Positions 41,079 to 49,796 of a stretch of DNA of 64,000 nucleotides are shown here, in pieces (the stretch's first letter is position 1; each line of letters opens with the position of its first letter). A program made the translations under genes and the position numbers. Location: positions 1,223,501 to 1,287,500 of the forward strand of contig CP166131.1 in NCBI GenBank assembly GCA_041228345.1, in the 5' to 3' direction. The notes under the pieces were generated by a model. It saw nothing but the letters and a program-made list of their open reading frames with translations, was not told the origin of the DNA and did not search any database. The DNA is from Alphaproteobacteria bacterium LSUCC0396 (GTDB taxonomy: Bacteria; Pseudomonadota; Alphaproteobacteria; Puniceispirillales; Puniceispirillaceae).

Positions 41079-42641
41079 TTAGTTTTGGACGCCTTCAGCG
41101 AGCATATCACGAAGAATACGGTGCATAATTTTCCCGGTAGTATTTCGAGGCATTTCATCGGAAGTTATAAAAACAATTCGGCGTGGCCTTTTGAAACCAG
41201 CAATTTTATTTTTGGTCCACTCAATCAATTCAGCTTCACTTAAACTAGTGCCAGCTTTCAAAACCACCGCCGCGGTAACAACATCGCCCCACTTGGAATC
41301 TGGACAACCAACGACCGCCACGTCCTTCACCGCTGGATGAGCACCAACTACAGCTTCGACTTCGGTTGGGTAAACATTCTCACCGCCAGTGATGATCATA
41401 TTCTTCTTACGGTCTATCAGTTTGATGAACCCGTCAGAATTTCGAACTGCAATGTCACCAACCGTCAAATAATGCCCATGAAACGCTTCAGCTGTTTTTT
41501 CGGGCAAATTCCAATAGCCACTGAAATTATAGGGAGAGACGGAATATAACTCCCCAGGCTCGCCGTCTGGCACTTCATTTCCCTGTTCATCAAGAAGCTT
41601 TATAGGGCCCGCACCAACAACCTCCCGGCCAACCGTACCTAATTGATTGAGTTGCTCATCAGGGTGAAGCATTGTCACCCAAGCAGCCTCGGTTGATCCA
41701 TAGAGTTCAAAAAGACCGGCATTTGGAAAAATATCCATGATTGCTCTTTTCGTTTCGACCCTTGCGGTAGCAGATGAAATCATCAATTTGCTGACAGTTA
41801 ATAAATTTTTTCTATTTCTAGTTTCAGACGGAACATCAAGTAACATGATGTAATGGGTGGGCGTAAGCGAGGTAAAACTCGTTTTATATTTTTCCATCGC
41901 ATCCAAACATTCCCCAGCATTGAAACTTCTGGCAGAGAATATTGTAGTTGTGGCGCCAACGCTAAGAAGACTAATAAAAAAGTAAAGTGAATTTGCATGG
42001 CACATAGGCATAACCAAAAGCCCTTTGTCACGCTGAGAGAATCCAAGCTCTACACAAGTCATCATAGCAATAAGGGACGCAGACTCGTGATTACGGATTG
42101 CACCCTTTGGGTTTCCTGTAGTGCCAGAGGTGTACATCAAACACCATTTGTCAGATCCTTCCATCTCGTTCAATGACGGCGCAAAAGATGTGGCCTCTAT
42201 TAGAGCTTCATAGCTTTGCCAACACTCTGGCCCCGACACCCCCATATATAAAGCTAGTTTTAAATGAGGTTGGATATCAGGCTTTACTGTCTCAACTAAA
42301 TCTATGAAATCGGTTTCAGCAATTATCGCTGCAACTCCACAATCCGAAAAAATATAGCTAATTTCGGGCGCGCTTAACCGGAAATTAACTGGTACAGCTA
42401 TCAAGCCAGTCTGCGCCACAGCCACATAGATTTCAGCCCACTCGAGGCGGTTATAAGCCAGTATTGCAACCCTGTCGCCCTTGGATAGTCCAGCTTTCAA
42501 AAGACCCGCTGCTAGCCGAGTAGACCGATCATACCAACTTTGGAAGGTTAATTCTTTGGTAAGGTCCCGCACGCCTAACGCATGAGGCCTGACGCGGGCC
42601 TGAGCGGCGAGCATTTGATCGATGTGCAGCAGTCTGCTCAT
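41079..42641 (-). CDS. AMP-forming acyl-CoA synthetase (class I adenylate-forming enzyme)
   Basis: A 520-residue ligase. It has the P-loop MYTSGTTGNPKGAIRNHE (near 168), the A5 motif FELYGSTEAAW (near 313), A7 YLTVGDIAVRN, A8 IDRKKNMIITGGENVYPTEVE and the C-terminal catalytic lysine in RNTTGKIMHRIL (near 507). It activates a carboxylic acid to its CoA thioester. Its stop is 11 bp before the ThDP enzyme start, and its own start overlaps the GntR stop by 4 bp, so regulator, ligase and ThDP enzyme form one operon. Confidence 0.9.
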   Translation of the reverse strand: MSRLLHIDQMLAAQARVRPHALGVRDLTKELTFQSWYDRSTRLAAGLLKAGLSKGDRVAILAYNRLEWAEIYVAVAQTGLIAVPVNFRLSAPEISYIFSDCGVAAIIAETDFIDLVETVKPDIQPHLKLALYMGVSGPECWQSYEALIEATSFAPSLNEMEGSDKWCLMYTSGTTGNPKGAIRNHESASLIAMMTCVELGFSQRDKGLLVMPMCHANSLYFFISLLSVGATTTIFSARSFNAGECLDAMEKYKTSFTSLTPTHYIMLLDVPSETRNRKNLLTVSKLMISSATARVETKRAIMDIFPNAGLFELYGSTEAAWVTMLHPDEQLNQLGTVGREVVGAGPIKLLDEQGNEVPDGEPGELYSVSPYNFSGYWNLPEKTAEAFHGHYLTVGDIAVRNSDGFIKLIDRKKNMIITGGENVYPTEVEAVVGAHPAVKDVAVVGCPDSKWGDVVTAAVVLKAGTSLSEAELIEWTKNKIAGFKRPRRIVFITSDEMPRNTTGKIMHRILRDMLAEGVQN

Positions 42642-43345
42642 CTTTTGCCCGCTACCTTTTCATTAGGCAAAACTGTGCCTTCGTAAGTTTCAAACAACCG
42701 CTTCGAAGCGCTACTTGCATGATCAAGGGCGAGCCTCTCCGCGGTTGCTGAATTTCCTGCAACAACTGCAGATAATATGGCTTCATGTTGTTGCCATATG
42801 TTTTGAGGCGACTCAACGTGCCTCAGCACCTCTCCCATCGCTCGGCGAAGATATTGCCAATGGATACGTGCGCTTGTTGCTAAAAGTGGGTTATCTGCAA
42901 CATCATAAATCAAATGGTGGAAAGCCTCATCAAAAGTAATCTGTGCGACGATATTACTTTGGGAAATGGCTGCTCGGCCTTTTGCTAAAATATCCTCACC
43001 AAGCTTTTCTATTCGGCTCACTAAAACAGTATCAAAGCTCAGTTTTTGGGCAGCTTGTCGGGCGGCCAGGCCGTCTAGGGCACTTCGGATATCATAATGC
43101 TTCTGCATTAATTCAGGGTCAAATGGAGCAACATAGAGGCCGCGTTTATCACTTTTGGTAACCAGCCCGTCTAAGGATAGCATTACCATTGCTTGCTGAA
43201 CTGGCTGTCGAGAGACTCCCAGTCGTGCTGCAACTTCTTCCTGACGAAGGTGCATGCCGGCTTCAAGACTACCAGACACAATTTCATCCGCGATAGCGTT
43301 ATAGACCTGCGCAGATAGAGAGGCAGGTCGAGTTAATGGCTTCAC
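42638..43345 (-). CDS. GntR-family transcriptional regulator, FCD type
   Basis: A regulator of about 235 residues. The start is taken as the GTG at 43345 (VKPLTRPASLSAQVYNAIAD); a longer frame to 43420 runs through four copies of a 7-bp repeat and has no family character. HTH: LRQEEVAARLGVSRQPVQQAMVMLSLDGLV. FCD: HYDIRSALDGLAARQAAQ, ITFDEAFHHLIYDVADNPLLA. It begins the ligase/ThDP operon and probably controls it in response to the substrate or its CoA ester. Confidence 0.85.
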   Translation of the reverse strand: MKPLTRPASLSAQVYNAIADEIVSGSLEAGMHLRQEEVAARLGVSRQPVQQAMVMLSLDGLVTKSDKRGLYVAPFDPELMQKHYDIRSALDGLAARQAAQKLSFDTVLVSRIEKLGEDILAKGRAAISQSNIVAQITFDEAFHHLIYDVADNPLLATSARIHWQYLRRAMGEVLRHVESPQNIWQQHEAILSAVVAGNSATAERLALDHASSASKRLFETYEGTVLPNEKVAGKR

Positions 43346-43360
43346 ATTTGCACTTTCTAA

Positions 43361-43388
43361 ATTCTGAATTCTGAATTCTGAATTCTGA
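43361..43388. repeat. four tandem copies of a 7-bp repeat upstream of a GntR gene
   Basis: ATTCTGA repeated four times without interruption, with a degenerate fifth unit (TTTCTAA) at 43354. It lies 15 bases upstream of the proposed GTG start of the GntR gene, or inside its reading frame if a further-upstream start is used. Seven is not a multiple of three, so a change in copy number would alter promoter or leader spacing, or shift the frame. Confidence 0.8.
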
Positions 43389-43482
43389 AAATGCCAAAAC
43401 ACAAAGGAGGTGTCAACCACACCTGTCTCTACAGCTGCAAACTAATCATCAAATTTTCCAGTAAAGTTGGCAAAAACAAATA

Positions 43483-43505
43483 CCCCCTGGCCGAAAGCAA
43501 GGGGG
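43483..43505 (-). terminator. hairpin terminator beside initiator-tRNA relic (site 4)
   Basis: Stem CCCCCT/AGGGGG with further partial pairing around a GCCGAAAGC loop, followed on the minus strand by TATTTGTTTTTG. It lies 12 bases beyond the CCA end of the tRNA half at 43518. Confidence 0.75.
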
Positions 43506-43517
43506 CGCAAATAACAA

Positions 43518-43566
43518 TGGTTGCGGGGGCAGGACTTGAACCTGCGACCTTCAGGTTATGAGCCTG
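43518..43566 (-). pseudogene. initiator tRNA-Met(CAT), 3' half only
   Basis: On the minus strand: the anticodon arm CAGG-CTCATAA-CCTG, variable loop AAGGTC, T arm GCAGG-TTCAAGT-CCTGC, the acceptor strand and encoded CCA (CCCCGCAACCA). This is the 3' 49 bases of an initiator tRNA. The expected 5' half (CGCGGGG acceptor strand and D arm) is missing; the flanking bases do not pair. It is a perfect-looking attachment-site type fragment, followed by a hairpin terminator as after a real tRNA gene. Confidence 0.85.
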
Positions 43567-43725
43567 CCGAAATGTCAGGTTTTCTAGGGGTTACGGAGGG
43601 GTGTCGCCAATGTATCGCAAATTCTGCGACCGGGACTATTTTTTATTTCAATTATAGAGTTTTGATTGTGATTTGTCAGGCCATCCTCCAAATATTTCAT
43701 AGATTAATATCTACTGTTGTAGCTG

Positions 43726-45147
43726 TTATAGTACAGCGCCCGGATTCATAATGCCATTGGGATCAATTGCTTGTTTTATAGCCCGCATCAAGGAGAGCTT
43801 AGTGGGATCCCCATAGGCTAGCAAATCCTCAGTCTTCATTCGTCCAATGCCATGTTCAGCACTTATGGAACCTCCACATAATTGAGTGGCCTGATTTACA
43901 CACTCATAGGTGTTTTTTTGGATATGCGGATGTGTCTTTAAAAAGTCCGCCTTGTCCACATGTTCGGGCGGGAACACATTTATGTGAATGTTGCCATCAC
44001 CGATATGACCATATGTATTGATCCGAAGCTCACTATTGATACACAAAATGTCCCTAGTGACCCGCGTGATGAAGGTGTTAATCTGATCAATCGGCACAGC
44101 GGTATCAGAGCTACAAAATGCGCCTGCCAACTTGTTATATTCATACGCCAGTTCCCTAAGCTGCCATAGCTGATTGCGTTGTGCTTCTGACTGGCCAATA
44201 ACTGAGTCCAACACCAGACCGCTCTCAAATGCTTTCGCCAAACAATTCTCTACCTCTAGCCTAATGCCTTTGCGCCCTTCAATATCCATTATTATATACC
44301 ATGAATATGGTTTAGAAAAAGGATCACGCTGCACAGGAAAATATTGTAAAGCTAGCTTCATGCCCAAATAAGACATCAATTCAAATGCACTTAACGTTCC
44401 GCCAAGCCGATCACCCAACAAATGTAACAACTCAACCGCACTATCAGGTGACCTGACACTTACCATTGCAGAAATCGATTCTTTTGGAAGTGGGAGCAGT
44501 TTAAGCGCTGCCGCCGTAATCACACCAAGCGTTCCCTCCGAGCCTATCAACAAGTGTCTAAGGTCATACCCAGTGTTGTTTTTTCGAACAGTCTGAAGGT
44601 CGTTAAGGATGGAACCATCCGGCATGACCGCCTCAATACCAAGACATAGATCACGAGTATTGCCATATCGTAGAACCTGTATCCCTCCGGCATTACTAGC
44701 AAGATTACCACCTATCTGGCAGCTTCCCTCAGAGGCAAGCGAAAGGCCAAAACGACGATCATTGATCCTGGCAGCTTCCTGAACTGCTTTTAGGATACAG
44801 CCAGCCTCAACAGTCATACTATTGTTAATAATATCAAGGGATCTAATACTGTTCATACGCTCTAATGACAAAACAACGGATGGCTGTTCCCTCGTTGCAA
44901 TATGTCCACAAACACCACCCGTACCCCCACCAAAGGGAACAATTCCCAGTTTTGTACTGTTGCATATTCTTAAAATTTCACTGACATGCAGGGTTGATTG
45001 TGGCATGAGAACAAGTGGTGCATAGCCTTGTATGCGGTCTCTTGGGTCAATAAAATATTTTTGCGCATCTTCAAAACTCAACCAGCCCCTCGTTCCAACA
45101 ATTGTCTTTAAAGTGTCAAGAGCATTTTCCAAGTTGCAGGTAGCCAA
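43726..45147 (-). CDS. FAD-linked oxidase, GlcD/D-2-hydroxyacid dehydrogenase type
   Basis: A 473-residue flavoprotein. The TTG start at 45147 has a GGAGAGG site seven bases upstream. The FAD-binding PCMH domain has VPFGGGTGGVCGHIA (near 72) and SLASEGSCQIGGNLASNAGG (near 135-154). The C-terminal domain has YGHIGDGNIHINVFPPE and ISAEHGIGRMKTEDL, where the histidines are part of the metal/substrate site. It would oxidise a D-2-hydroxy acid (lactate, glycolate, 2-hydroxyglutarate or similar) to the keto acid. No GlcE or GlcF partner is present. It lies 67 bp from the third TTT operon on the same strand, and the imported acid is a natural substrate candidate. Confidence 0.88.
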   Translation of the reverse strand: MATCNLENALDTLKTIVGTRGWLSFEDAQKYFIDPRDRIQGYAPLVLMPQSTLHVSEILRICNSTKLGIVPFGGGTGGVCGHIATREQPSVVLSLERMNSIRSLDIINNSMTVEAGCILKAVQEAARINDRRFGLSLASEGSCQIGGNLASNAGGIQVLRYGNTRDLCLGIEAVMPDGSILNDLQTVRKNNTGYDLRHLLIGSEGTLGVITAAALKLLPLPKESISAMVSVRSPDSAVELLHLLGDRLGGTLSAFELMSYLGMKLALQYFPVQRDPFSKPYSWYIIMDIEGRKGIRLEVENCLAKAFESGLVLDSVIGQSEAQRNQLWQLRELAYEYNKLAGAFCSSDTAVPIDQINTFITRVTRDILCINSELRINTYGHIGDGNIHINVFPPEHVDKADFLKTHPHIQKNTYECVNQATQLCGGSISAEHGIGRMKTEDLLAYGDPTKLSLMRAIKQAIDPNGIMNPGAVL

Positions 45148-45214
45148 AACAACCTCTCCATTTCAAACAGCATATTTATGAAACGCCAAAATCTATATTT
45201 TTTCCGTTCCCATA

Positions 45215-46729
45215 TCAAAATTTCAAATAGTTTTGCTCTGACAACCCACGCCATAAAATCCGAGACAACGTAACCAGCGTAAGAAAGAAAAAAACCAGCG
45301 CTATTGGGCGTTGGACAAGTTGTCCGACTGGATCACCTTGTGAAATTAAAAGGAATGAACGAAAGGCGAGTTCAAATTCAGGTGCCAATACAAAACCAAT
45401 AAGAAATGCCACGAATGAATAATCGAATTTCTTCATCAAATAACCGATGAATGAGAATAAAATCATCACATAGATGAAAAATAGACTGCTCGACATGGCG
45501 TAAACACCTGTTACGCATGTCAGAGCGATGACCGAATAGGTGATATATTCTGGCACTTTGATGATGTGGCTATAGAGCCCACTGCCGACGAGGCCAATCA
45601 CCAAAGTAAAAAAATTTGCCATAAATAAAATTGTGAAAATACCGTAAATTAGAACCGGATCCATTTTGAACACATGTGGACCAGGTTCAATGCCATGCAC
45701 AAGAAACGTACCAATCAAAAGCGCAGTTGTCACATTACCAGGAATACCAAGTGTTAAAAGCGGCACGAAGCTTCCACCCACAACCGCGCTATTGGCGGCT
45801 TCCGGTGCAGCTACCCCATCCAAAGATCCTTGACCAAACTCTTCTGGCCGTTGCGAATGTTTTTTGGCCGCACCATAACCCACAAAGGCAGCCATCGCCG
45901 CACCTATACCCGGCAGAGCCCCAATGCATGTGCCAATCAGACTTGAGCGAATAATCGTTTTCCAATGCGTAAAATATTCAAGAACACTGAGATTTTCTCC
46001 ACCAGTAACGCTAATCATCTGGGTAGGGGCCTCATTCTGCTTTTCCCGTAGATGGGCTCGGCCACGTTCAACTGCAAATATTACCTCCGCAACACCAAGC
46101 ATACCGATCGCTATTGGCAGTAACGGCAAGCCATCCTGAAGCTCAAGATAACCAAAATTCAATCTTGGTGTTGCGGACATAGGGTCAAGACCAATCATCC
46201 CGCACAAAAATCCGAAAGAGCATGCAGCTAGCCCCCTGAGCAATGATTTACCAGTAAGACCAGCAACAAATGTGAATGCAAAAAGAATGACGAAAGTAAC
46301 TTCAGTGGGGCCAAATTGAAGCGCAAATTTTGAAAACGGTGACGCGACAACATAGAGGAGCAAATCGGCAAGAAGTGCACCCCCAACTGAAGCATAAAGT
46401 GCCATCTGAAGCGCTTTTTTAGCTTTTCCAGCCCTCGCCAAAGGGTAGCCGTCAAATGCAGAAGCAGTAGCTTCAGGCGATCCTGGCGTATTCAGAAGAA
46501 TAGCTGAAATCGACCCACCATAAGTGCCCCCCTTATAAATACCAGTAAGAAACGCAATCGCGGTAATCGGCTGCATACCAAATGTAATTGGGGAAAGGAG
46601 TGCGATCGCCATAGCAGCATGTAGACCTGGAATTGCGCCCATAAATATACCAACGGCCACACCAGCACCAATCGCAAGCAAAGGTTCAAGAGCGAGAACG
46701 GAAAATATACCTGCAATCAATGTGTCCAT
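45215..46729 (-). CDS. TTT transporter large permease (TctA family), third system
   Basis: A 504-residue permease. Motifs: GAIPGLHAAMAIALLSPITFGM, ILLNTPGSPEATASAFDGYPLARAG (near 80-104), GALPGIGAAMAAFVGYGAAK (near 268) and LTLGIPGNVTTALLIG (near 328). The ATG at 46729 has a GAGGATATC ribosome site. It follows tctC and tctB on the minus strand, with the GlcD-like gene downstream. It is clearly different in sequence from the TctA proteins at 14.4 and 31.7 kb, so the three systems are not recent copies. Confidence 0.93.
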   Translation of the reverse strand: MDTLIAGIFSVLALEPLLAIGAGVAVGIFMGAIPGLHAAMAIALLSPITFGMQPITAIAFLTGIYKGGTYGGSISAILLNTPGSPEATASAFDGYPLARAGKAKKALQMALYASVGGALLADLLLYVVASPFSKFALQFGPTEVTFVILFAFTFVAGLTGKSLLRGLAACSFGFLCGMIGLDPMSATPRLNFGYLELQDGLPLLPIAIGMLGVAEVIFAVERGRAHLREKQNEAPTQMISVTGGENLSVLEYFTHWKTIIRSSLIGTCIGALPGIGAAMAAFVGYGAAKKHSQRPEEFGQGSLDGVAAPEAANSAVVGGSFVPLLTLGIPGNVTTALLIGTFLVHGIEPGPHVFKMDPVLIYGIFTILFMANFFTLVIGLVGSGLYSHIIKVPEYITYSVIALTCVTGVYAMSSSLFFIYVMILFSFIGYLMKKFDYSFVAFLIGFVLAPEFELAFRSFLLISQGDPVGQLVQRPIALVFFFLTLVTLSRILWRGLSEQNYLKF

Positions 46730-46740
46730 TACGATATCCT

Positions 46741-47223
46741 CTATCCCGACAAAGTGGGAAAGGCATTAATGTGGACTCCAAAACCAAACCGAAGTCCCGT
46801 ATAGAGAATGCAAGCAGTCAAAAGAGAAATGATAAAAATACGCACCGGCTGACGCCCACCAGTCAAGAACATCAGGCCAGCCAAAAGTGTCGTCGAGGAC
46901 AGAACATATCCGGCAGGAATTAAAAACAGACCAAAAAACGACAACAGACCGGTGACAATCACAACGGAAGAGATTTGGCCGCTCCCAAAAAGTACATCAC
47001 CTTGTCCAACCTTATCGCCTGTTTTTGGCGTGTCATTCAAGAAAACAGACAGGATCAAATCAAACAAAACAAAACCAACGATAAGACTGACGGCCAATGT
47101 GGGCATCATTGATGCGCCCACAAACGCGCCAGCCTCACCATCATCAATTTGCATAGGCATGGCGTAAAACGCGACAGCACATAGAAGGAGAATGATGATG
47201 GAAATAATTTGTCTGTTTGTCAT
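46741..47223 (-). CDS. TTT transporter small membrane subunit (TctB family), third system
   Basis: A membrane protein of about 160 residues from ATG 47223 (MTNRQIISIIILLLCAVAFY). An upstream extension to 47292 would run through the intercistronic hairpin and is not likely coding. Four hydrophobic segments lie near residues 4-22, 38-60, 82-105 and 110-145. Size, topology and the position between tctC and tctA fit TctB. No good ribosome site is seen. Confidence 0.82.
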   Translation of the reverse strand: MTNRQIISIIILLLCAVAFYAMPMQIDDGEAGAFVGASMMPTLAVSLIVGFVLFDLILSVFLNDTPKTGDKVGQGDVLFGSGQISSVVIVTGLLSFFGLFLIPAGYVLSSTTLLAGLMFLTGGRQPVRIFIISLLTACILYTGLRFGFGVHINAFPTLSG

Positions 47224-47258
47224 ATGGATTAGGTTATGAAATTTAGTGGACAGATAAA

Positions 47259-47283
47259 AGAGGTGCCGCAATGCAACACCTCT
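47259..47283 (-). promoter_or_regulatory. intercistronic hairpin between tctC and tctB (third system)
   Basis: AGAGGTG/CACCTCT 7-bp stem with inner GC pairing around an ATT loop, followed on the minus strand by TTTTATC. It starts 16 bases after the tctC stop. This is the same position as the hairpins at 13863 and 33719, but with an unrelated sequence; partial termination here would reduce tctB and tctA expression. Confidence 0.75.
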
Positions 47284-47299
47284 ATCAGTCAATCCATGT

Positions 47300-48259
47300 C
47301 TAATTCGCTAAAACCGCTTTCATACCCTTCGTAATGCGGTCGATCGACGCCTTTGTCTCGGCTCCATTCATCGGAGGGATAGCGACAAACTTCTTGGTTA
47401 CTAAATCCTGAAAACCTTGATCTTTTGCTGACGCAACCAGTGCCTTTTCAAGCTTTTCTCTCACTGGCTTCGGCAGACCTTTAGGTGCAGCAATGACAGA
47501 ATCATAGCTTACTGCTGGGTAACCAAGGCTAGCCATAGTTTCTGCATCTGGTGTGGCATTGAGTTTTTCAGAGCCAGACGCAGCCAACACGATCATTTCA
47601 CCGGACTTTACATATTGGACATGTGGTCCACCACTCATACCAAAATCAACATGACCGCCAAGAATATTTTGCATCATGTTTGCACCACCTTTAATCGGCA
47701 GAGGAATAAACGTTACCCCAGTGGCTTTTGAAACCGCTTCAATTTGTAGTCTATCAGCTGGGCCAAGTGAACCAAATTTTAGTGGAGTTCCGGTGGACTT
47801 AGCATGCTCAATCATCGAAGAAAAGTCTTTCCATGGTTTTTTTGCTAAGGAAACAAAGGCGCCCTCAAACCGAGCCATAGTCAGAAGATAGTCAAAATCT
47901 TCTTTATCATATTTCACTTTTCCTTGAAGCGGATTAAACGCAAAGGTCAGACTAGTGGCAACAACGAGCGTATAACCGTCTGCTGGTTTTCCTTTCACGG
48001 CAGTTGCAGCGATGCTGCCTCCAGCACCCCCTTTATAGGTATGAATAATTGTCTGTCCCAACTTTTCAGATAGCGGCTCAGAAATTTTTCGGGCCATAGC
48101 GTCAGAAAAGCCACCTGGTTTGAAACCAATAATCATCTCGATTGGCTTCGATGGGAATGCATCCTCCGCATTTACACCCTCACTGATGCCTAAGGCTCCC
48201 ATTATGGCGACCAGAAAACCACTGAACGTATACCCAAGTGTTTTTGCAATTTTGTTCAC
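47300..48259 (-). CDS. TTT transporter substrate-binding protein (TctC family), third system
   Basis: A 319-residue periplasmic protein. The GTG start at 48259 has a GGAGGAATGA site. Signal peptide about residues 1-31 (MNKIAKTLGYTFSGFLVAIM, cleavage near VNA|E). Mature motifs: IEMIIGFKPGGFSDAMARKISEPL, HTYKGGAGGSIAATAVKGKPADGYTLVVATSL, FGMSGGPHVQYV. First gene of the third TTT operon. The 187 bp upstream is very AT-rich and separates it from the oppositely oriented MocR remnant. Confidence 0.92.
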   Translation of the reverse strand: MNKIAKTLGYTFSGFLVAIMGALGISEGVNAEDAFPSKPIEMIIGFKPGGFSDAMARKISEPLSEKLGQTIIHTYKGGAGGSIAATAVKGKPADGYTLVVATSLTFAFNPLQGKVKYDKEDFDYLLTMARFEGAFVSLAKKPWKDFSSMIEHAKSTGTPLKFGSLGPADRLQIEAVSKATGVTFIPLPIKGGANMMQNILGGHVDFGMSGGPHVQYVKSGEMIVLAASGSEKLNATPDAETMASLGYPAVSYDSVIAAPKGLPKPVREKLEKALVASAKDQGFQDLVTKKFVAIPPMNGAETKASIDRITKGMKAVLAN

Positions 48260-48446
48260 TCATTCCTCCATTAACTTCTCAACTCGACCAAAAAATAACG
48301 CATTATGTTAAGACCATGAGGTAAATTTACTTAAACTATTGCATGTTCAAGTTAGAATATAAAATATAAATAAAATCTGGAATCAAGCATATATACCTAT
48401 AATTAAAAATAAATGCGCATATGCCTTAGAAATACCTGACGACGTA

Positions 48447-49796
48447 TTGCAAATATATGCGGACCAGCTGAATGTCTCCAAGAACAGTGCCTATGAGGCT
48501 TATTCAGACCTAGTGGGCCTTGGTATTCTGGAGTCGCGCAACCGGTCTGGGTTCAGTGTCGGCATGGCATTGCCAGCGGTCGATAGTGATGAAGCACAAG
48601 CTGTTTTACATCCACCTCCCGCACAATTACAGCCGGCACCTGCGGTTGTTAATTGCCGCATGCCTGCCCCCGGATTACGCCCAAGCCAACCAAAACGCTG
48701 GGCTGAATTCCGCTTCCCCTTCGTTTATAATCAAATTGACACCGAATTGTTCCCTATCGAGGCCTGGCGAGAATGTTCGCGCCTTGCGCTTGGCCGAAAA
48801 GCCCTGCCAATCTGGACCAGCGAGGCGGTTGATGTTGATTGCCCCGATCTTGTCTTTCAACTGCGCCAACGTTTGCTGCATCACCGCGGCATTGACGTGG
48901 CTGAGGATGAAATCTTAATTACTGTTGGCGCCCAGAATGCGCTGAGCATCATATCGACCATTTTCAATGAAGACAATCGACCGATCGCTTTTGAAAATCC
49001 AGGTTATCAGGAGGCACGGCATTTATTCCACCTCTATAATAACGAGATTGTCCCCGTACCAGTTGATCGTGATGGCCTTGATCCAACGATGCTGCCAGCG
49101 GCTTTCAAATTCGTTTATGTCACACCCGGGTGCCATTTCCCTACTATGGTTGTTATGCCTGAAGACCGTCAGCTGCAGCTCCTTGATAAAGCCGAAGCTG
49201 CCAGCGCAATGGTTATCGAAGATGATTATGAGATCGGCCTTGTTGGGCATCTAAAGCTACGCCCTGCGCTGAAATCCCACGATAAAACTGGCCACGTAAT
49301 TTATGTAGGCAGTTTATCAAAGACCCTGTCGCCAAGTATTCGCATTGGATATATGGTGGCGCATCGAGATATAATCAAAACGGCAAAGATTATCCGCAGC
49401 TTAACAGTCCGGCACCCGCCAAGCATTGTTCAGGAAACCACCCCAATGTTTTTGGCACATGGGTATCATGATGCACATTTGAAGAATTTACGGCAAATTT
49501 ACTCACAGCGATGGCATCTTATGAATGAAGGAATCAAACGACTTTTGCCAATGTTTGTAAAGGGCGATGCCACTGGTGGCACATCTTTCTGGCTTACAGG
49601 GCCAATGCATTTCGACGCAGAGGTTTTCGCAACCCGGCTTCAAAAACGTGGTGTGTTAATAGAACCTTGACATATTTTCTTTGATAAGGGAAAGCCAAAA
49701 AACGCATTTCGTATTGGCTTTCCATCAGTGCCAATTAACCGTATCGATGCTGGCCTTCGACAGATCAGCCAAGAAGCAAAAGTTATGCTGCGTTAA
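48447..49796 (+). pseudogene. MocR-type regulator (GntR-aminotransferase fusion), truncated and with an in-frame stop
   Basis: The frame begins inside the winged-helix domain (LQIYADQLNVSKNSAYEAYS) with no proper start, then runs through a complete aminotransferase-like domain including the PLP lysine region YVGSLSKTLSPSIRIGY (near 285). A TGA at 49668-49670 interrupts it after GVLIEP. The same frame then continues for 42 codons with normal MocR C-terminal character (HIFFDKGKPKNAFRIGFPSV, NRIDAGLRQISQEAKV) to TAA at 49794-49796. The family usually has EPG at the stop position, so GGA to TGA is the simplest change. Two lesions indicate a dead gene. Confidence 0.82.

Noticed and set aside
43361..43388. 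CRISPR-like repeat array
   Set aside because: Units are 7 bp, directly abutting, with no spacers; it is a simple tandem repeat.
43518..43600. A complete tRNA-Met gene on the minus strand
   Set aside because: Only the 3' 49 bases are tRNA-like. The bases where the D arm and 5' acceptor strand should be do not pair with the acceptor end, so it was annotated as a fragment.
49668..49670. Selenocysteine or programmed read-through at the TGA in the MocR gene
   Set aside because: No SECIS-like structure was evident, MocR proteins do not use selenocysteine, and the gene also lacks its N-terminus. Decay is simpler.
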